Below, in pieces: positions 8,944 to 18,080 of a stretch of DNA of 63,668 nucleotides. The first letter of the stretch is position 1. Every line of letters begins with the position of its first letter. Position numbers and translations under genes: made by a program. The DNA is from JANNGZ01 sp031404155. Its GTDB lineage: Bacteria; Pseudomonadota; Gammaproteobacteria; Burkholderiales; Burkholderiaceae_C. A model generated the notes under the pieces. The model worked only from the letters and a program-made list of their open reading frames with translations. It searched no databases and was not told the DNA's origin. Where the stretch lies: the NCBI GenBank assembly GCA_031404155.1, contig JANNGZ010000009.1, positions 1-63,668 on the forward strand. The letters are read 5' to 3'.

Positions 8944-10569
8944 TCAAATCGTGTAGACAACCGAGAAATGGGCCCGCGCGTCGTTCTTGCGGGTACGTAC
9001 CGCGTCGCGCAGCGCACCGGCAAGGGCCAGCCGCGCTTGCAGCCTGCCCCATTCAAAGCGGGAGCCGATCCCCAAGGACGCGAGCGAGCACCGCGCAGAG
9101 GTGCCCAGGCAAGGTGTGCCGAAGTGGTTGAAAGCCTGGCCGGCATCGGCGAAGGCGAAAATCCGCAGCACCCGGTCGGCCGGCCCGACCAGCGGCATCA
9201 GGTTCGGGCCGGTCAGTTCGACCGACACCAGCAAGCCTTGATCGCCCAGGACTTCGCGTTCTTGGTAGCCGCGCACGGAGTTAACACCGCCGATGCCGTA
9301 CTGCTCGCCGGGAACCAGCGCATCGGCGCTGAACTGACCCGCGAAACGCACGCGCAGGTCCCACGCCTCGGCCACCGCCATGCTGGCGAACGCGCCGTAG
9401 TGCAGCGCCGTGTAGCGCACCCTGGCGTCGGGCCGCACCGCCGCGAAGCTGGCGGCGTCGGAATAGCGACCGCCGAGTTTCAGGTTGGTCTGCAAGGACG
9501 CCGACAGCCCGAACGCGGGCGCCCCGCCTGACTGCAGGCTGTAGCCCAACGACAAGGGCTGCACCGACACGCTGGCGCCGGCTGTGCCGCAAGCACCCGC
9601 AGGCAGCCCGGCGATGCCGCAGCGGTTGAGGTATTCGCGGTTGTCCACACCGAGCGAAACGCGCTGGTCGGCTTCGCCAACACGGGGCAGATACCAGGTC
9701 CCGCGCACGCCAGCGATGCGGCCGTTGCCGTTGAAGCGCAAGTCACCCGCGGCCGTGGGGACGGACCCGCCGTCGACATCCGAGTAGGCGGCAAAGGCGT
9801 CGACCACCATCAGCTGCTTGTAGCGCGGAAAGCGGTATCCGGCGCTGAGGACCCGGACCCGGTCGGGTTGTGTGGGTGAGGTCTGGAACTGCGCCGTGAA
9901 CACGTCGTCGTGCCCGCTCAGGTTGGCGTGTTGCCAGGCGACGCTGGCGCGGTACTCTCCCGTGCCGCTGGTGCCCGTGTTGTCCAGGGCCAGCGTCACG
10001 TGCCGCAGCGACCCTTCCTGCACCGTCACCTCGGCTTCGGTCTCACCGGGGCCGCTTCCGGGTTTGAGCAGTACGCGCACCCGCTTGGACGGGTTCTCGT
10101 TGGAGATCTGCATCTGGGCGTCGATCCTGCGCATGCGCGGCGTGGCACCAACGACCAGATCGGGCAGGCTCGCCCGGATGTTGGCTTCGTTGAAAACCTG
10201 CGCGCCACGAACATTCACGGCCGAAACCCGGCCCTCCACCACCACCAGCGAGATGACGCCGTCGCTGCGGGTTTGCGGCGGCACGTAGGCGACCACGCCG
10301 CCATAGCCCATGTCGACGTAGAGCCGCTGCACCGCCCGAGCCGCTGCGCCAAGTTCCTCCAGGGTGCGCCGCCCTTTGAACGGTGCCAGCGCGCGCTCGA
10401 TCGCCTCAGCGGTCACCAGCGTGTTGCCGCTGACCTGGAATGCGGTGACCTCGACCGACGCGGGTGTTGCGGCGTCGGCAGCGTAGGCTGGCGACCCGCC
10501 GGCGATGGCAAGCACCAGGACGATCGACGCTGCGGCTCGCCGGCCGCGTACCAACGCCTCAATTGCCAT
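8944..10569 (-). CDS. TpsB (FhaC/ShlB family) outer-membrane transporter
   Basis: A 541-residue TpsB-family protein of normal length. It has a signal peptide (to about residue 31, SPAYA-A), one or two POTRA domains (about 40-190; FQVSGNTLVTAEAIE, LYVDMGYGGVVAYVPPQ), and a 16-strand Omp85-type barrel with the L6 tip motif VRGYQ at 432-436. The protein ends in alternating hydrophobic residues (FSVVYTI), although the last residue is Ile rather than the classical Phe. It should secrete the TpsA-caspase protein encoded 57 bases downstream on the same strand. The order TpsB-TpsA-OmpA indicates one operon, with its promoter expected in 10570-10827. Confidence 0.93.
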   Translation of the reverse strand: MAIEALVRGRRAAASIVLVLAIAGGSPAYAADAATPASVEVTAFQVSGNTLVTAEAIERALAPFKGRRTLEELGAAARAVQRLYVDMGYGGVVAYVPPQTRSDGVISLVVVEGRVSAVNVRGAQVFNEANIRASLPDLVVGATPRMRRIDAQMQISNENPSKRVRVLLKPGSGPGETEAEVTVQEGSLRHVTLALDNTGTSGTGEYRASVAWQHANLSGHDDVFTAQFQTSPTQPDRVRVLSAGYRFPRYKQLMVVDAFAAYSDVDGGSVPTAAGDLRFNGNGRIAGVRGTWYLPRVGEADQRVSLGVDNREYLNRCGIAGLPAGACGTAGASVSVQPLSLGYSLQSGGAPAFGLSASLQTNLKLGGRYSDAASFAAVRPDARVRYTALHYGAFASMAVAEAWDLRVRFAGQFSADALVPGEQYGIGGVNSVRGYQEREVLGDQGLLVSVELTGPNLMPLVGPADRVLRIFAFADAGQAFNHFGTPCLGTSARCSLASLGIGSRFEWGRLQARLALAGALRDAVRTRKNDARAHFSVVYTI

Positions 10570-10827
10570 TGTCAGCGCCTCCGTGGCGACCGGTCACAGT
10601 CGCGTACCCCGCGTTTGTCGTTGTCATGCCGCACTCAAAGCCCCCGCGTCTTGTCCTGAGGACGACAGCGCAATCTACGCCACCGGACTTCGAACCAACA
10701 ACGGGTTTTCCGCCCGTAACTTCAGCTTAGGGGGAAGTAGGTGCCTGGCGGTGACCTCGGCGATGCGCGCTTGTCCAAGCCCCAACGAGCCGCGCGCCGC
10801 GTGGCCGGGCGTGTCCGGCCGCCGGCG
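10570..10827 (-). other. Spacer upstream of the TPS operon
   Basis: A 258-base spacer between the kinase gene and tpsB, both on the minus strand. It should contain the tpsB promoter. I see a weak hairpin (ACGGG/CCCGT, about 10704-10722) that could end kinase transcripts, but no convincing -35/-10 pair. Confidence 0.4.
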
Positions 10828-12666
10828 TCAGCGAACCACTTCGACGGTGAAGCGCGCCGCGCCGTAGACGTCGCAGTTCGCGCCCACGCAATCGGCCTTA
10901 CCGGCCAGGGCCGAACCATTGCCGGCATGGGCGCGCGCCACCGTGAGCGTCGAGTCACCGGTATCGATCTTCAGGAACCCGTATGCGCTGACGACGGTAT
11001 GGCCAAAGCCGGAGAAGTCCCGCTCGTGCTCGGAAACGATCACGATCACCTGCGCAATGCCGATCGGCTCGGCCGCGACGATCGCCCAACTGGGTTGCGG
11101 CAATGCCAGGGTCTGCCCCGCCGCGATCCGGTTCTGGCTCGACTTGCCGTTGGGGAACATGCGGTACAGCGATCCGTCGGGGTCGTTCCAAAGTACGTAG
11201 ACAAATCCGGCCCGGCTGGACGTGACGGTGAAGGCCAGCTTGTCCTTGTCGATGCGCAGCAGCGTCCTGCGCGCGCTCGCCTCGACGCTGAAGCCTGCAG
11301 TCTGGGCGCCGACGATGCGGTCGAACTCGTCGGGCACCGAGAGCGGCCGCGCTGCGGCAGGCGTCACGGCGGCGGGCGGCACGGGCGCGGGGACAGCGAC
11401 CCTGCCCGGCAACGCCGCGTCCTGACCGCGCGTGGAGGCGTCCGGCGCAGGCCGAATGACGGTTGAACCCGTGGGCGGCCCGGCACCCGGGCGCAAAGCC
11501 AGAAACGCCGCGAGTCCCGCGACCGCGAGTGCGCTCGCGCCGACGCCGAACCAGATGCGCCCGCGGCCCTTGCCCGTGGCGCCAGCGCCGTTGTTTGCAG
11601 CACGGCGGCTGGCCGCGTCGCCGGGGCGAGGCGCGTTCGGTTCGCCGATGAGCGTCGAATCGAAGAACGATGCCGGAAGCGTCTCCAGGCCTTCGGCCAC
11701 ATGCACCGCCAGGCCGAGTTCCGCACGCAGGTCATTGATGGTCCGGGTGCGATCCTCGGGCTTGACGCGCAGTGCACGGTCGATCGCGCGCAGGAAAGGG
11801 TCGCTGTAGCGCCTCGCAGCCAGCTCCGCCAGCGGCACATAGGTGTCGCTCAGCATGCGGCCCACGGCCGTCGGTGGCGTCTTGCCCGCGATCGCGAAGT
11901 ACACGCAGGCGGCGAGCGCGTAGACATCGGTCCACGGGCCCTGTTTCATGCTGTCGACCTCGGCGTACTGCTCCACCGGCGCGTAGCCGGGCTTCAGGAT
12001 CACGGTGAGCGCCTGGGTCATGTCGCCGATCACGCGCCGCGCGGCGCCGAAGTCCAGCAGCAAGGGGCGCCCCGAGCCCTCCAGCAGGATCACGTTGTCC
12101 GGCGCGATGTCACGGTGGAAGCAGCTCTCGGCATGGATCACGTTGAGCGCCTCGGTCAGCGGCCCGAGGATGCCCATGAGCCAGCTCTCGTCCGGCGGGC
12201 CTGCGGACTCGCGCAGCTTGTCCTTCAGGGTGATGCCCTGGTAGAAGGGCATCACCATGTACGCGGTACCGTTGGCCTCCCAGAAACGGTAGACCTTGAC
12301 CAGCGCCGGGTGGTCGAACTGCGCCAGCAAGCGCGCTTCATTGACAAAGCTTCTCAGGCCGGCCGTGAAAGTCTCGCGATGCCGCTCCGACTTCACCACC
12401 ACCTGCGAGCCCCCGGTGCGCGCCGCGAGCGCCGAGGGCATGTACTCCTTGAGCGCGACGCGGCGGCCGAGCGAAAGGTCCATCGCCAGGTACACGATGC
12501 CGAATCCGCCTTCGCCCAGCACACGCGTGAGTTCGAACTCGGCAAGCCTGGTGCCCTCGGGCAGGGCGTTGCGATAGTCGATCGTCGGGGCGGCAGCGGC
12601 GGGCAGCGGCGGGCCGCTGTGTGCTGCTGGGCGGATCAGCGTGCGGTCGTCGTCGTCAGTGCTCAT
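10828..12666 (-). CDS. Membrane Ser/Thr protein kinase with DUF4384-like C-terminus
   Basis: A 612-residue Hanks-type kinase. Visible motifs are the Gly loop LGEGGFG (50-56), Lys73 in ALKEY, Glu110, the catalytic loop HRDIAPDN (Asp186) and DFG (Asp205). A transmembrane helix (about 365-385, WFGVGASALAVAGLAAFLAL) separates the cytoplasmic kinase from an outer domain. The latter contains FTVTSSRAGFVYVLWNDPDG and LYRMFPNG, a pattern I associate with DUF4384. It sits head-to-head with tssB and fits the ImpN/PpkA role of phosphorylating the FHA protein TagH, opposed by the PP2C half of the TagF fusion. Unlike P. aeruginosa PpkA, no von Willebrand domain is seen. Confidence 0.9.
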   Translation of the reverse strand: MSTDDDDRTLIRPAAHSGPPLPAAAAPTIDYRNALPEGTRLAEFELTRVLGEGGFGIVYLAMDLSLGRRVALKEYMPSALAARTGGSQVVVKSERHRETFTAGLRSFVNEARLLAQFDHPALVKVYRFWEANGTAYMVMPFYQGITLKDKLRESAGPPDESWLMGILGPLTEALNVIHAESCFHRDIAPDNVILLEGSGRPLLLDFGAARRVIGDMTQALTVILKPGYAPVEQYAEVDSMKQGPWTDVYALAACVYFAIAGKTPPTAVGRMLSDTYVPLAELAARRYSDPFLRAIDRALRVKPEDRTRTINDLRAELGLAVHVAEGLETLPASFFDSTLIGEPNAPRPGDAASRRAANNGAGATGKGRGRIWFGVGASALAVAGLAAFLALRPGAGPPTGSTVIRPAPDASTRGQDAALPGRVAVPAPVPPAAVTPAAARPLSVPDEFDRIVGAQTAGFSVEASARRTLLRIDKDKLAFTVTSSRAGFVYVLWNDPDGSLYRMFPNGKSSQNRIAAGQTLALPQPSWAIVAAEPIGIAQVIVIVSEHERDFSGFGHTVVSAYGFLKIDTGDSTLTVARAHAGNGSALAGKADCVGANCDVYGAARFTVEVVR

Positions 12667-13178
12667 CGAAATCGGTCACGCTCTTGTCCGAACCAACGTT
12701 TCAGGATTGTGGCCTACCGCTGCGCGGCAAACGCTCGGCGCACCGAGCGGTACCGAGACGAGATGCGTGCGATCCGGTTTGGCGCGCGGCAGCTGCGCCG
12801 TGCGCGACAGTGGCATCGACAGGGACGTGCTTGCAGGGTGGCGATGGCGAGCCTGCGATGAATGTCGAAGGGCGCCTTCGATCGAGCCCGGCGTCACCCC
12901 CCTAGTTCGAATCACTGACCGGCAGCCACGGTGAGGAAGCCTTGCGGGGTGCCTCGGCCAGCGAGTGTTTGCCCTGTCGTGCGATCAATATCGATTCAAG
13001 TAGATTCGGCGCATGTCGTGTGTTAGCTTGAGACGTCGCCTCGGTGCCTCAACCAAACTGCTGCGGGCATGCGTGGCCTCGGCAAGGGCTGCCAAGATCG
13101 CCATCTCGCTCGTAGCGCACGGCCGGTGTATCGATCGCGTTCCGGAAGAATTCAGCCAATGACGCAGAAGAGGAAGCC
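12667..13178. promoter_or_regulatory. Divergent kinase / tssB intergenic region
   Basis: This 512-base gap separates the kinase (minus) from tssB (plus) and must hold promoters for both. The part near 12980-13020 is locally AT-rich (ATCAATATCGATTCAAGTAG). No clear sigma70 pair and no GG-N10-GC sigma54 core was found by eye. AGAGGAAG before 13179 is the tssB ribosome-binding site. Confidence 0.45.
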
Positions 13179-13685
13179 ATGAACAGTGTTCACGAAAAGC
13201 TCGCACGTGTCCGCAAACCTCGCGTGCATATCACTTACGACGTCGAAACCGAAGGTGCGGCGGTGACGCGCGAATTGCCCTTTGTCGTGGGTGTCTTGGG
13301 CGACTACGCAGGCGACCCCACGGAGCCGATCAAGCCCCTGGCGGAGCGGAAGTTCGTCCAGATCGACCGCGACAACTTCAACGACGTGATGGCGCGCGTG
13401 GCGCCCGGCTTGCGTCTGAAGGTGGACAACACGCTGGCGGGAGACGGTTCACAGATGGCCGTGGACCTGAAGTTCAAATCGATGGCGGACTTCGACCCGG
13501 CCAAGGTGGCAGAGCAGGTGCCCGCCCTGAAGGCGATGCTCGAAACGCGCTCTCGCCTGCGCGACCTGGTCAGCAAGGCCGACCTGTCCGAAGAACTCGA
13601 AAGCCTGCTCGAGCAGGTGCTGCAGGACAAATCGAAGCTGGACGCGCTGTCCGCCGAACTCGGCATCAAGAAGCAAGAGGGCTGA
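13179..13685 (+). CDS. tssB: T6SS contractile sheath small subunit TssB (VipA/ImpB)
   Basis: 168 residues, the usual length. The family core is clear: HEKLARVRKPRVHITYDVET near the start, LPFVVGVLGDYAG, then KPLAERKFVQIDRDNFNDVM and the C-terminal coiled helix with TRSRLRDL. TssB and TssC assemble into the cytoplasmic sheath whose contraction drives the Hcp tube outward; ClpV recycles it. It heads a plus-strand operon tssB-tssC-impD-tagJ-tssE-tssF-tssG and starts after AGAGGAAG. Four bases separate it from tssC. Confidence 0.97.
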   Translation: MNSVHEKLARVRKPRVHITYDVETEGAAVTRELPFVVGVLGDYAGDPTEPIKPLAERKFVQIDRDNFNDVMARVAPGLRLKVDNTLAGDGSQMAVDLKFKSMADFDPAKVAEQVPALKAMLETRSRLRDLVSKADLSEELESLLEQVLQDKSKLDALSAELGIKKQEG

Positions 13686-13689
13686 ACCC

Positions 13690-15192
13690 ATGAGTGCGAC
13701 CAAAGCCAAAGGTGGTGACGCGTCCGTCGTCACCACCACCACCACCGAAGGCGGCCTGGGTCTGCTCGACCAGGTGATCGGCGCCACGAAGCAGACCGAG
13801 CGCGACCGCGCCGAAGAGCTGATCCGCGCGCTGACCGAAGAGGCGCTGAAGGGGACCGTCACCTTCAGCCGCAATCTGGTGGTCACCTTCGACCGCGCCA
13901 TTGCCGAGATCGACCGCAAGGTGTCCGAGCAACTCAACGCGATCATGCACAACGAGCGTTTCCTCAAGCTCGAAGGCAGCTGGCGCGGGCTGAGCTACCT
14001 CGTGATGAACAGCGAGACCGGCACCAGCCTGAAGATCCGGATGCTGCAACTGCCGAAAAAGGAGATGGCCAGGGATCTGCAGAAGGCGGTTGAGTTCGAC
14101 CAAAGCCAGCTCTTCAAGAAGATCTACGAGAACGAATTCGGCACGCCGGGCGGCGAGCCCTACGGCGCGCTGATCGGGGATTACGAGTGGACGGCCCACC
14201 CCGACGACGTCGAGACGCTGCGCCTGGTCTCCAACGTGGCGGCCGGCGCATTCGCGCCCTTCATCTCCGGCGTCGGCGCCGGCATGTTCGGCTTCGATAA
14301 CTGGAGCGAGCTGTCCAAGCCGCGCGACCTGGCCAAGATCTTCGAGACGGCCGAGTACACCAAGTGGCGCGGCTTCCGCGAAACCGAGGACTCGCGCTTC
14401 GTCAACCTGGTCATGCCGCGGGTGATCTCGCGCGTGCCCTACGGTGCTGCGACCAAGGCGGTCGAGGAATTCAGCTACGAGGAAGCGCCGGTCAACACAG
14501 ACGGCTCTGCCAAGGCGATGGATCACGACCACTACTGCTGGATGAATGCGGCCTACGTGATGGGCACCCGGCTGACGGACGCCTTCGCCCAATACGGCTT
14601 CTGTACCGCGATCCGTGGCGCCGAAGGCGGCGGCAAAGTCAACGACCTGCCCACGCATACTTTCACCTCCGACGATGGTGACGGCGACGCCAAGTGCCCG
14701 ACCGAGATCGGCATCACCGACCGGCGCGAGGCCGAGTTGTCCAATCTCGGCTTCCTGCCCCTTTGCCACTACAAGAACACCGACTACGCGGTGTTCTTCG
14801 GCGCGCAGTCGGCGCAGGCACCGAAGAAGTACGACCGGCCCGACGCCACCGCGAATGCGGCCATCTCGGCACGCCTGCCCTACGTCATGGCCACGAGCAG
14901 GTTTGCGCACTTCCTGAAGGTCATGGCACGCGACAAGATCGGGTCGTTCATGGAAGCCTCGGACTGTGAGATCTGGCTCAACCGCTGGATTCAGAACTAC
15001 GTGAATCCGATGGAGGGCGGCGGGCAGGAATCGCGAGCCAAGTACCCCTTGCGCGAAGCCAAGGTCGAGGTCAAGGAAATCCCGGGGAAGCCCGGCTCCT
15101 ACAACGCAGTTGCCTATCTGCGCCCCTGGCTGCAGATGGAAGAGCTGACAACGTCGATGCGAATGGTGGCGCGTATTCCGCAGAAGTCCTGA
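13690..15192 (+). CDS. tssC: T6SS contractile sheath large subunit TssC (VipB/ImpC)
   Basis: 500 residues, normal for TssC. Recognisable blocks are LEGSWRGLSYLVMNSETGTSLKI without its flanks, FDQSQLFKKIYENEFGTPGG, PYGALIGDYEW, and the closing NAVAYLRPWLQMEELTTSMRMV region. It pairs with TssB to build sheath strands. The gene follows tssB by four bases and is followed after 21 bases by a second TssC-family gene. Compared with that paralogue, this copy keeps all family blocks and is the one expected to form the sheath. Confidence 0.97.
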   Translation: MSATKAKGGDASVVTTTTTEGGLGLLDQVIGATKQTERDRAEELIRALTEEALKGTVTFSRNLVVTFDRAIAEIDRKVSEQLNAIMHNERFLKLEGSWRGLSYLVMNSETGTSLKIRMLQLPKKEMARDLQKAVEFDQSQLFKKIYENEFGTPGGEPYGALIGDYEWTAHPDDVETLRLVSNVAAGAFAPFISGVGAGMFGFDNWSELSKPRDLAKIFETAEYTKWRGFRETEDSRFVNLVMPRVISRVPYGAATKAVEEFSYEEAPVNTDGSAKAMDHDHYCWMNAAYVMGTRLTDAFAQYGFCTAIRGAEGGGKVNDLPTHTFTSDDGDGDAKCPTEIGITDRREAELSNLGFLPLCHYKNTDYAVFFGAQSAQAPKKYDRPDATANAAISARLPYVMATSRFAHFLKVMARDKIGSFMEASDCEIWLNRWIQNYVNPMEGGGQESRAKYPLREAKVEVKEIPGKPGSYNAVAYLRPWLQMEELTTSMRMVARIPQKS

Positions 15193-15213
15193 GCTGCGGG
15201 GACGCCCCGCGCC

Positions 15214-16737
15214 ATGGTCGATGCGGGCAAAGAAACGCTCCGGGAAACGGTGCTTTCCGGGCGTTTGCTGAGCCACGCGTCCGCCGCCTCCGATCTCGCG
15301 GTGCTGGTGGCCTCTTCTGATGCCGCTACGCACTTGCGGCTGTGGTTCGGCGAAGGGTGGCTCGCCTCTCTGGCGGCGCAGGGCCAGCCCGCGGAAGTCC
15401 TGCGCGCTGCGGTCGACAGGGACATCACCGCCATCGACGCGCTGGTGTCGAGCCAGCTCGACGCGGTGCTTCACCATCCCCGGCTTCGTCGGCTTGAAGG
15501 GTCCTGGCGCGGGCTGGCGTGGCTCGCGGGCCGCGTGCCCCAAACCGGCACCCGCATCCGCCTGAAGCTGCTGCACGCGCGGTGGGCCGAGGTTTGCCGC
15601 GACATCGAGCGTGCGCTCGAGTTCGACCAGAGCCATCTCTTTCGCAAGATCCACGACGAGGAGTTCGGCATGGCGGGCGGCGCACCCTTCGGGCTCATCG
15701 CTGCCGACTATGAAATCCGGCACCGGTCGGCGCTTCATCATCCCACCGACGACGTCGGTGCCCTCTCGGGTTTGGCCGGCATTGCAGCAGCTGCCTTCTC
15801 GCCGATGATCATCGGCGCTTCGCCGGAGTTTTTGGGTCTGGACAGCTTCGCCAATGCGTCGCCGAGTTTCGACCCCACCGTCGCTATTCGGGGGCCCGAC
15901 CATCAGCGTTGGCGAAACGCGGCGGCGCGCGAGGACTTGCGATTCATCGGTATCGCCCTGCCTCGCGTGTTGGCTCGCGCGCCCTGGGTTGACGATGGCA
16001 GTCGCGTCGACCGATTTCGCTATCGCGGTTTCACCCCTGGCGTGGCGCAACGGGTCTGGACGAGCCCGGTCTACGGCTTCGCCGCCGTCGCCATCCGTGC
16101 CTTCGACCGCTATTCCTGGCCGGCGGAGGTGCGCGGCGCCGATATCTCGGACGAGGCCCAGGGCGGCGTGCTCGATGGCCTGCCGTTCGAGTGTTTCTAC
16201 TCCGATCTTGCGCATGAAGCGCCGGCCAGGGCACCCGTGGAAGTTGCGCTCACCGACCAGCAGGAAGACCAGATCAGCGAGGCCGGTCTGATTCCTTTGT
16301 CCGCGCTCGATGGTCTGTCCGAGGCCTGTTTTGGCGCTTTACCGTCCCTGCACCGGCCGCCCTCAATGTCCACCTCTGTGGCGCAAGCCAATCAGCGTCT
16401 GTCGGCTCAACTCAACACGATACTGTGTGTCAGTCGCTTTGCCCATTGCGTCAAGCTGATGGGGCGCGACATGGTCGGCAGCTACGCCGAAGCAGGCGAA
16501 GTGGAGACTCGGCTGCAGCGTTGGCTCAACGGCTTCGTCAGCGGCATCGGTTCCGGAGGCGCCGAGGTCACGGCCAAGTACCCCTTGCTGGAAGCCCGGG
16601 TGGAAGTACGCGAACGGTCCGGCCGTCCCGGCGTGTACAACTGCACCGTTCACCTCAAGCCGCACCACCAACTCGACGACATTGGTGCTTCGTTCAGGCT
16701 GGTGACCGAATTCGTACCGCGACAGGCCGCCGCCTGA
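15214..16737 (+). CDS. impD: Second TssC-family protein (ImpD type)
   Basis: A 507-residue TssC paralogue. It shares LEGSWRGLAWL, FDQSHLFRKIHDEEFGM, GAPFGLIAADYE, FAHCVKLMGRDM and a C-terminal HLKPHHQLDDIGASFRLV with TssC, but adds a divergent N-terminal segment of about 75 residues and has drifted in between. Rhizobium and Agrobacterium imp loci also carry two TssC-like genes in tandem, impC and impD, so this copy is matched to ImpD. Its role is not settled; it may cap the sheath, adapt it to the baseplate, or regulate assembly. Gene order with tagJ directly after supports the assignment. Confidence 0.9.
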   Translation: MVDAGKETLRETVLSGRLLSHASAASDLAVLVASSDAATHLRLWFGEGWLASLAAQGQPAEVLRAAVDRDITAIDALVSSQLDAVLHHPRLRRLEGSWRGLAWLAGRVPQTGTRIRLKLLHARWAEVCRDIERALEFDQSHLFRKIHDEEFGMAGGAPFGLIAADYEIRHRSALHHPTDDVGALSGLAGIAAAAFSPMIIGASPEFLGLDSFANASPSFDPTVAIRGPDHQRWRNAAAREDLRFIGIALPRVLARAPWVDDGSRVDRFRYRGFTPGVAQRVWTSPVYGFAAVAIRAFDRYSWPAEVRGADISDEAQGGVLDGLPFECFYSDLAHEAPARAPVEVALTDQQEDQISEAGLIPLSALDGLSEACFGALPSLHRPPSMSTSVAQANQRLSAQLNTILCVSRFAHCVKLMGRDMVGSYAEAGEVETRLQRWLNGFVSGIGSGGAEVTAKYPLLEARVEVRERSGRPGVYNCTVHLKPHHQLDDIGASFRLVTEFVPRQAAA

Positions 16738-16763
16738 TCCAACTTGATGAAGGACGCCTACTC

Positions 16764-17567
16764 ATGACCACCGCTGGTGATGCCCTTCGCTCCGGCGATG
16801 TCGCCGCAGCCCTTGCCGCCGCCACCGCCGCCGTCAAGGCCGCACCCACCGACGCCGATGCACGGTGGCTCATGGCCGAACTCCTGCTCATCACGGGCGA
16901 AGCGGAGCGGGCCGATCGCATGCTCGACGCGGCGGCGCTGCACGAGCCCAACCCCGCGGTGCTCGAGTTCCGCAAGCTTCTCAGGGCCGAAGTGTTGCGA
17001 ACACAGGTTTTGCGTGAGGGCAGGGCGCCGAAGTACCAGGGTGACGATGCCACGCCGGCACAGAAGGCTGCGCTGCGTGCGCGCATGCTGCTGCGGCTGG
17101 GCGACGCAACCGGCGCCACCGAAGCTGCGGCAGAGGTCGAGACCCTGCGAGCGCGGGCGCCAGGCCGGCTGGAGGGCGCCGACGGCAGCGCGGTGCCCTT
17201 CGACGACCTGCGCGATGTCGATGATTTGCTGGCGGCAGAACTCGAAGTGCTGACCACCGCAGGCGACTACATGCTGGTGCCCGTCGAGCGGGTGCGCTCG
17301 CTTGCCTTCGATGCGCCACGGCGCAGCCGCGACCTCATCTGGCGTCGCTGCGCCATCGACCTCAAGGACGGCACCGAGGGTGTGGTCTACCTGCCGGCGA
17401 TCTACCTCGGCGCGGTGGCCGAGACCGACAACGCACTTCGGCTGGGCCGCGCAACCGAGTGGACCGATCCCGCCGAGGGGCCGGTGCGCGGACGAGGGCA
17501 GCGAGTGCTGTTGGTGGGAGACCAGGCGCTTGCGTTCACCGCGGTCGAGACAGTGGTCTTCGATTGA
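16764..17567 (+). CDS. tagJ: T6SS accessory protein TagJ (ImpE)
   Basis: 267 residues. The N-terminal half is helical and TPR-like (residues 1-110, ALRSGDVAAALAAATAAVK and RWLMAELLLITGEAERADRM), and the C-terminal half carries the ImpE block with FDDLRDVDDLLAAELEVLT, MLVPVERVRSLAF and VYLPAIYLG. TagJ binds the TssB N-terminal helix and modulates ClpV recognition in systems that have it. The ATG at 16764 is chosen because the domain starts there; more upstream codons would overlap impD. It overlaps the tssE start by four bases. Confidence 0.92.
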   Translation: MTTAGDALRSGDVAAALAAATAAVKAAPTDADARWLMAELLLITGEAERADRMLDAAALHEPNPAVLEFRKLLRAEVLRTQVLREGRAPKYQGDDATPAQKAALRARMLLRLGDATGATEAAAEVETLRARAPGRLEGADGSAVPFDDLRDVDDLLAAELEVLTTAGDYMLVPVERVRSLAFDAPRRSRDLIWRRCAIDLKDGTEGVVYLPAIYLGAVAETDNALRLGRATEWTDPAEGPVRGRGQRVLLVGDQALAFTAVETVVFD

Positions 17568-18076
17568 GCCAAGCCGGTACAACGCCACCAGGTTCGCGCC
17601 ACGCGCCCAAGCGCGTTCGCCTGCCGCTGCTGGACCGGCTGCTGGATGCCGATCCGGATGCGCCGGAATTACCGCCTCCCTCGGCGGCCGAGGCGCTGGA
17701 GAAGCTGCACCTGGCTGTGCGCCGCGACCTCGAGTCCTTGCTCAACGCGCGCCGCCGCCGCCAACCGCTGCCGCCGCACCTGCCTGAACTGGCGAGTTCG
17801 CTTGTCAACTACGGCATCCCCGACCCCAGTTCGGGCGCCTACTCGGTGCCGGCGTTGCGCGCTGCGCTGGTGCGCGAGGTTGAAACAACGATCCGTCGTT
17901 ACGAGCCTCGTCTGACCCAGGTTTCGGTGTTGCTGGTGGGTGAGGACGACGAACTTGGCGGGACCCTGCGCATGAAGGTCGACGCGGTACTGCGGGCCGA
18001 CCCGGTGCCCGAGCCGGTGAGCTTCGAGACTTTGCTCGAACCGGTAACGCGCGACGTCACGGTACGTGAAACCTGA
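17564..18076 (+). CDS. tssE: T6SS baseplate protein TssE (gp25-like)
   Basis: 170 residues if translation begins at the TTG at 17564, which overlaps the tagJ stop (TTGA) and is in frame; an ATG at 17459 would bury 35 residues inside tagJ. The family pattern is LPLLDRLLD near the N-terminus, VRRDLESLLNARRR, SLVNYGIPD and REVETTIRRYEPRLTQVSV, with the gp25-like lysozyme-fold wedge. TssE forms the baseplate wedge with TssF and TssG. The 3' end lies just before tssF, again with tight spacing. Confidence 0.9.
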   Translation: MSQAGTTPPGSRHAPKRVRLPLLDRLLDADPDAPELPPPSAAEALEKLHLAVRRDLESLLNARRRRQPLPPHLPELASSLVNYGIPDPSSGAYSVPALRAALVREVETTIRRYEPRLTQVSVLLVGEDDELGGTLRMKVDAVLRADPVPEPVSFETLLEPVTRDVTVRET

Positions 18077-18080
18077 GCCC

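Noticed and set aside
12667..13178. Sigma54 promoter for the T6SS operon
   Set aside because: No GG-N10-GC core with acceptable context was found by eye.
13666..16215. A very long open frame antisense to tssC and impD
   Set aside because: High GC and codon bias of the sense genes leave antisense frames open; its translation has no recognisable domain and the sense genes are certain.
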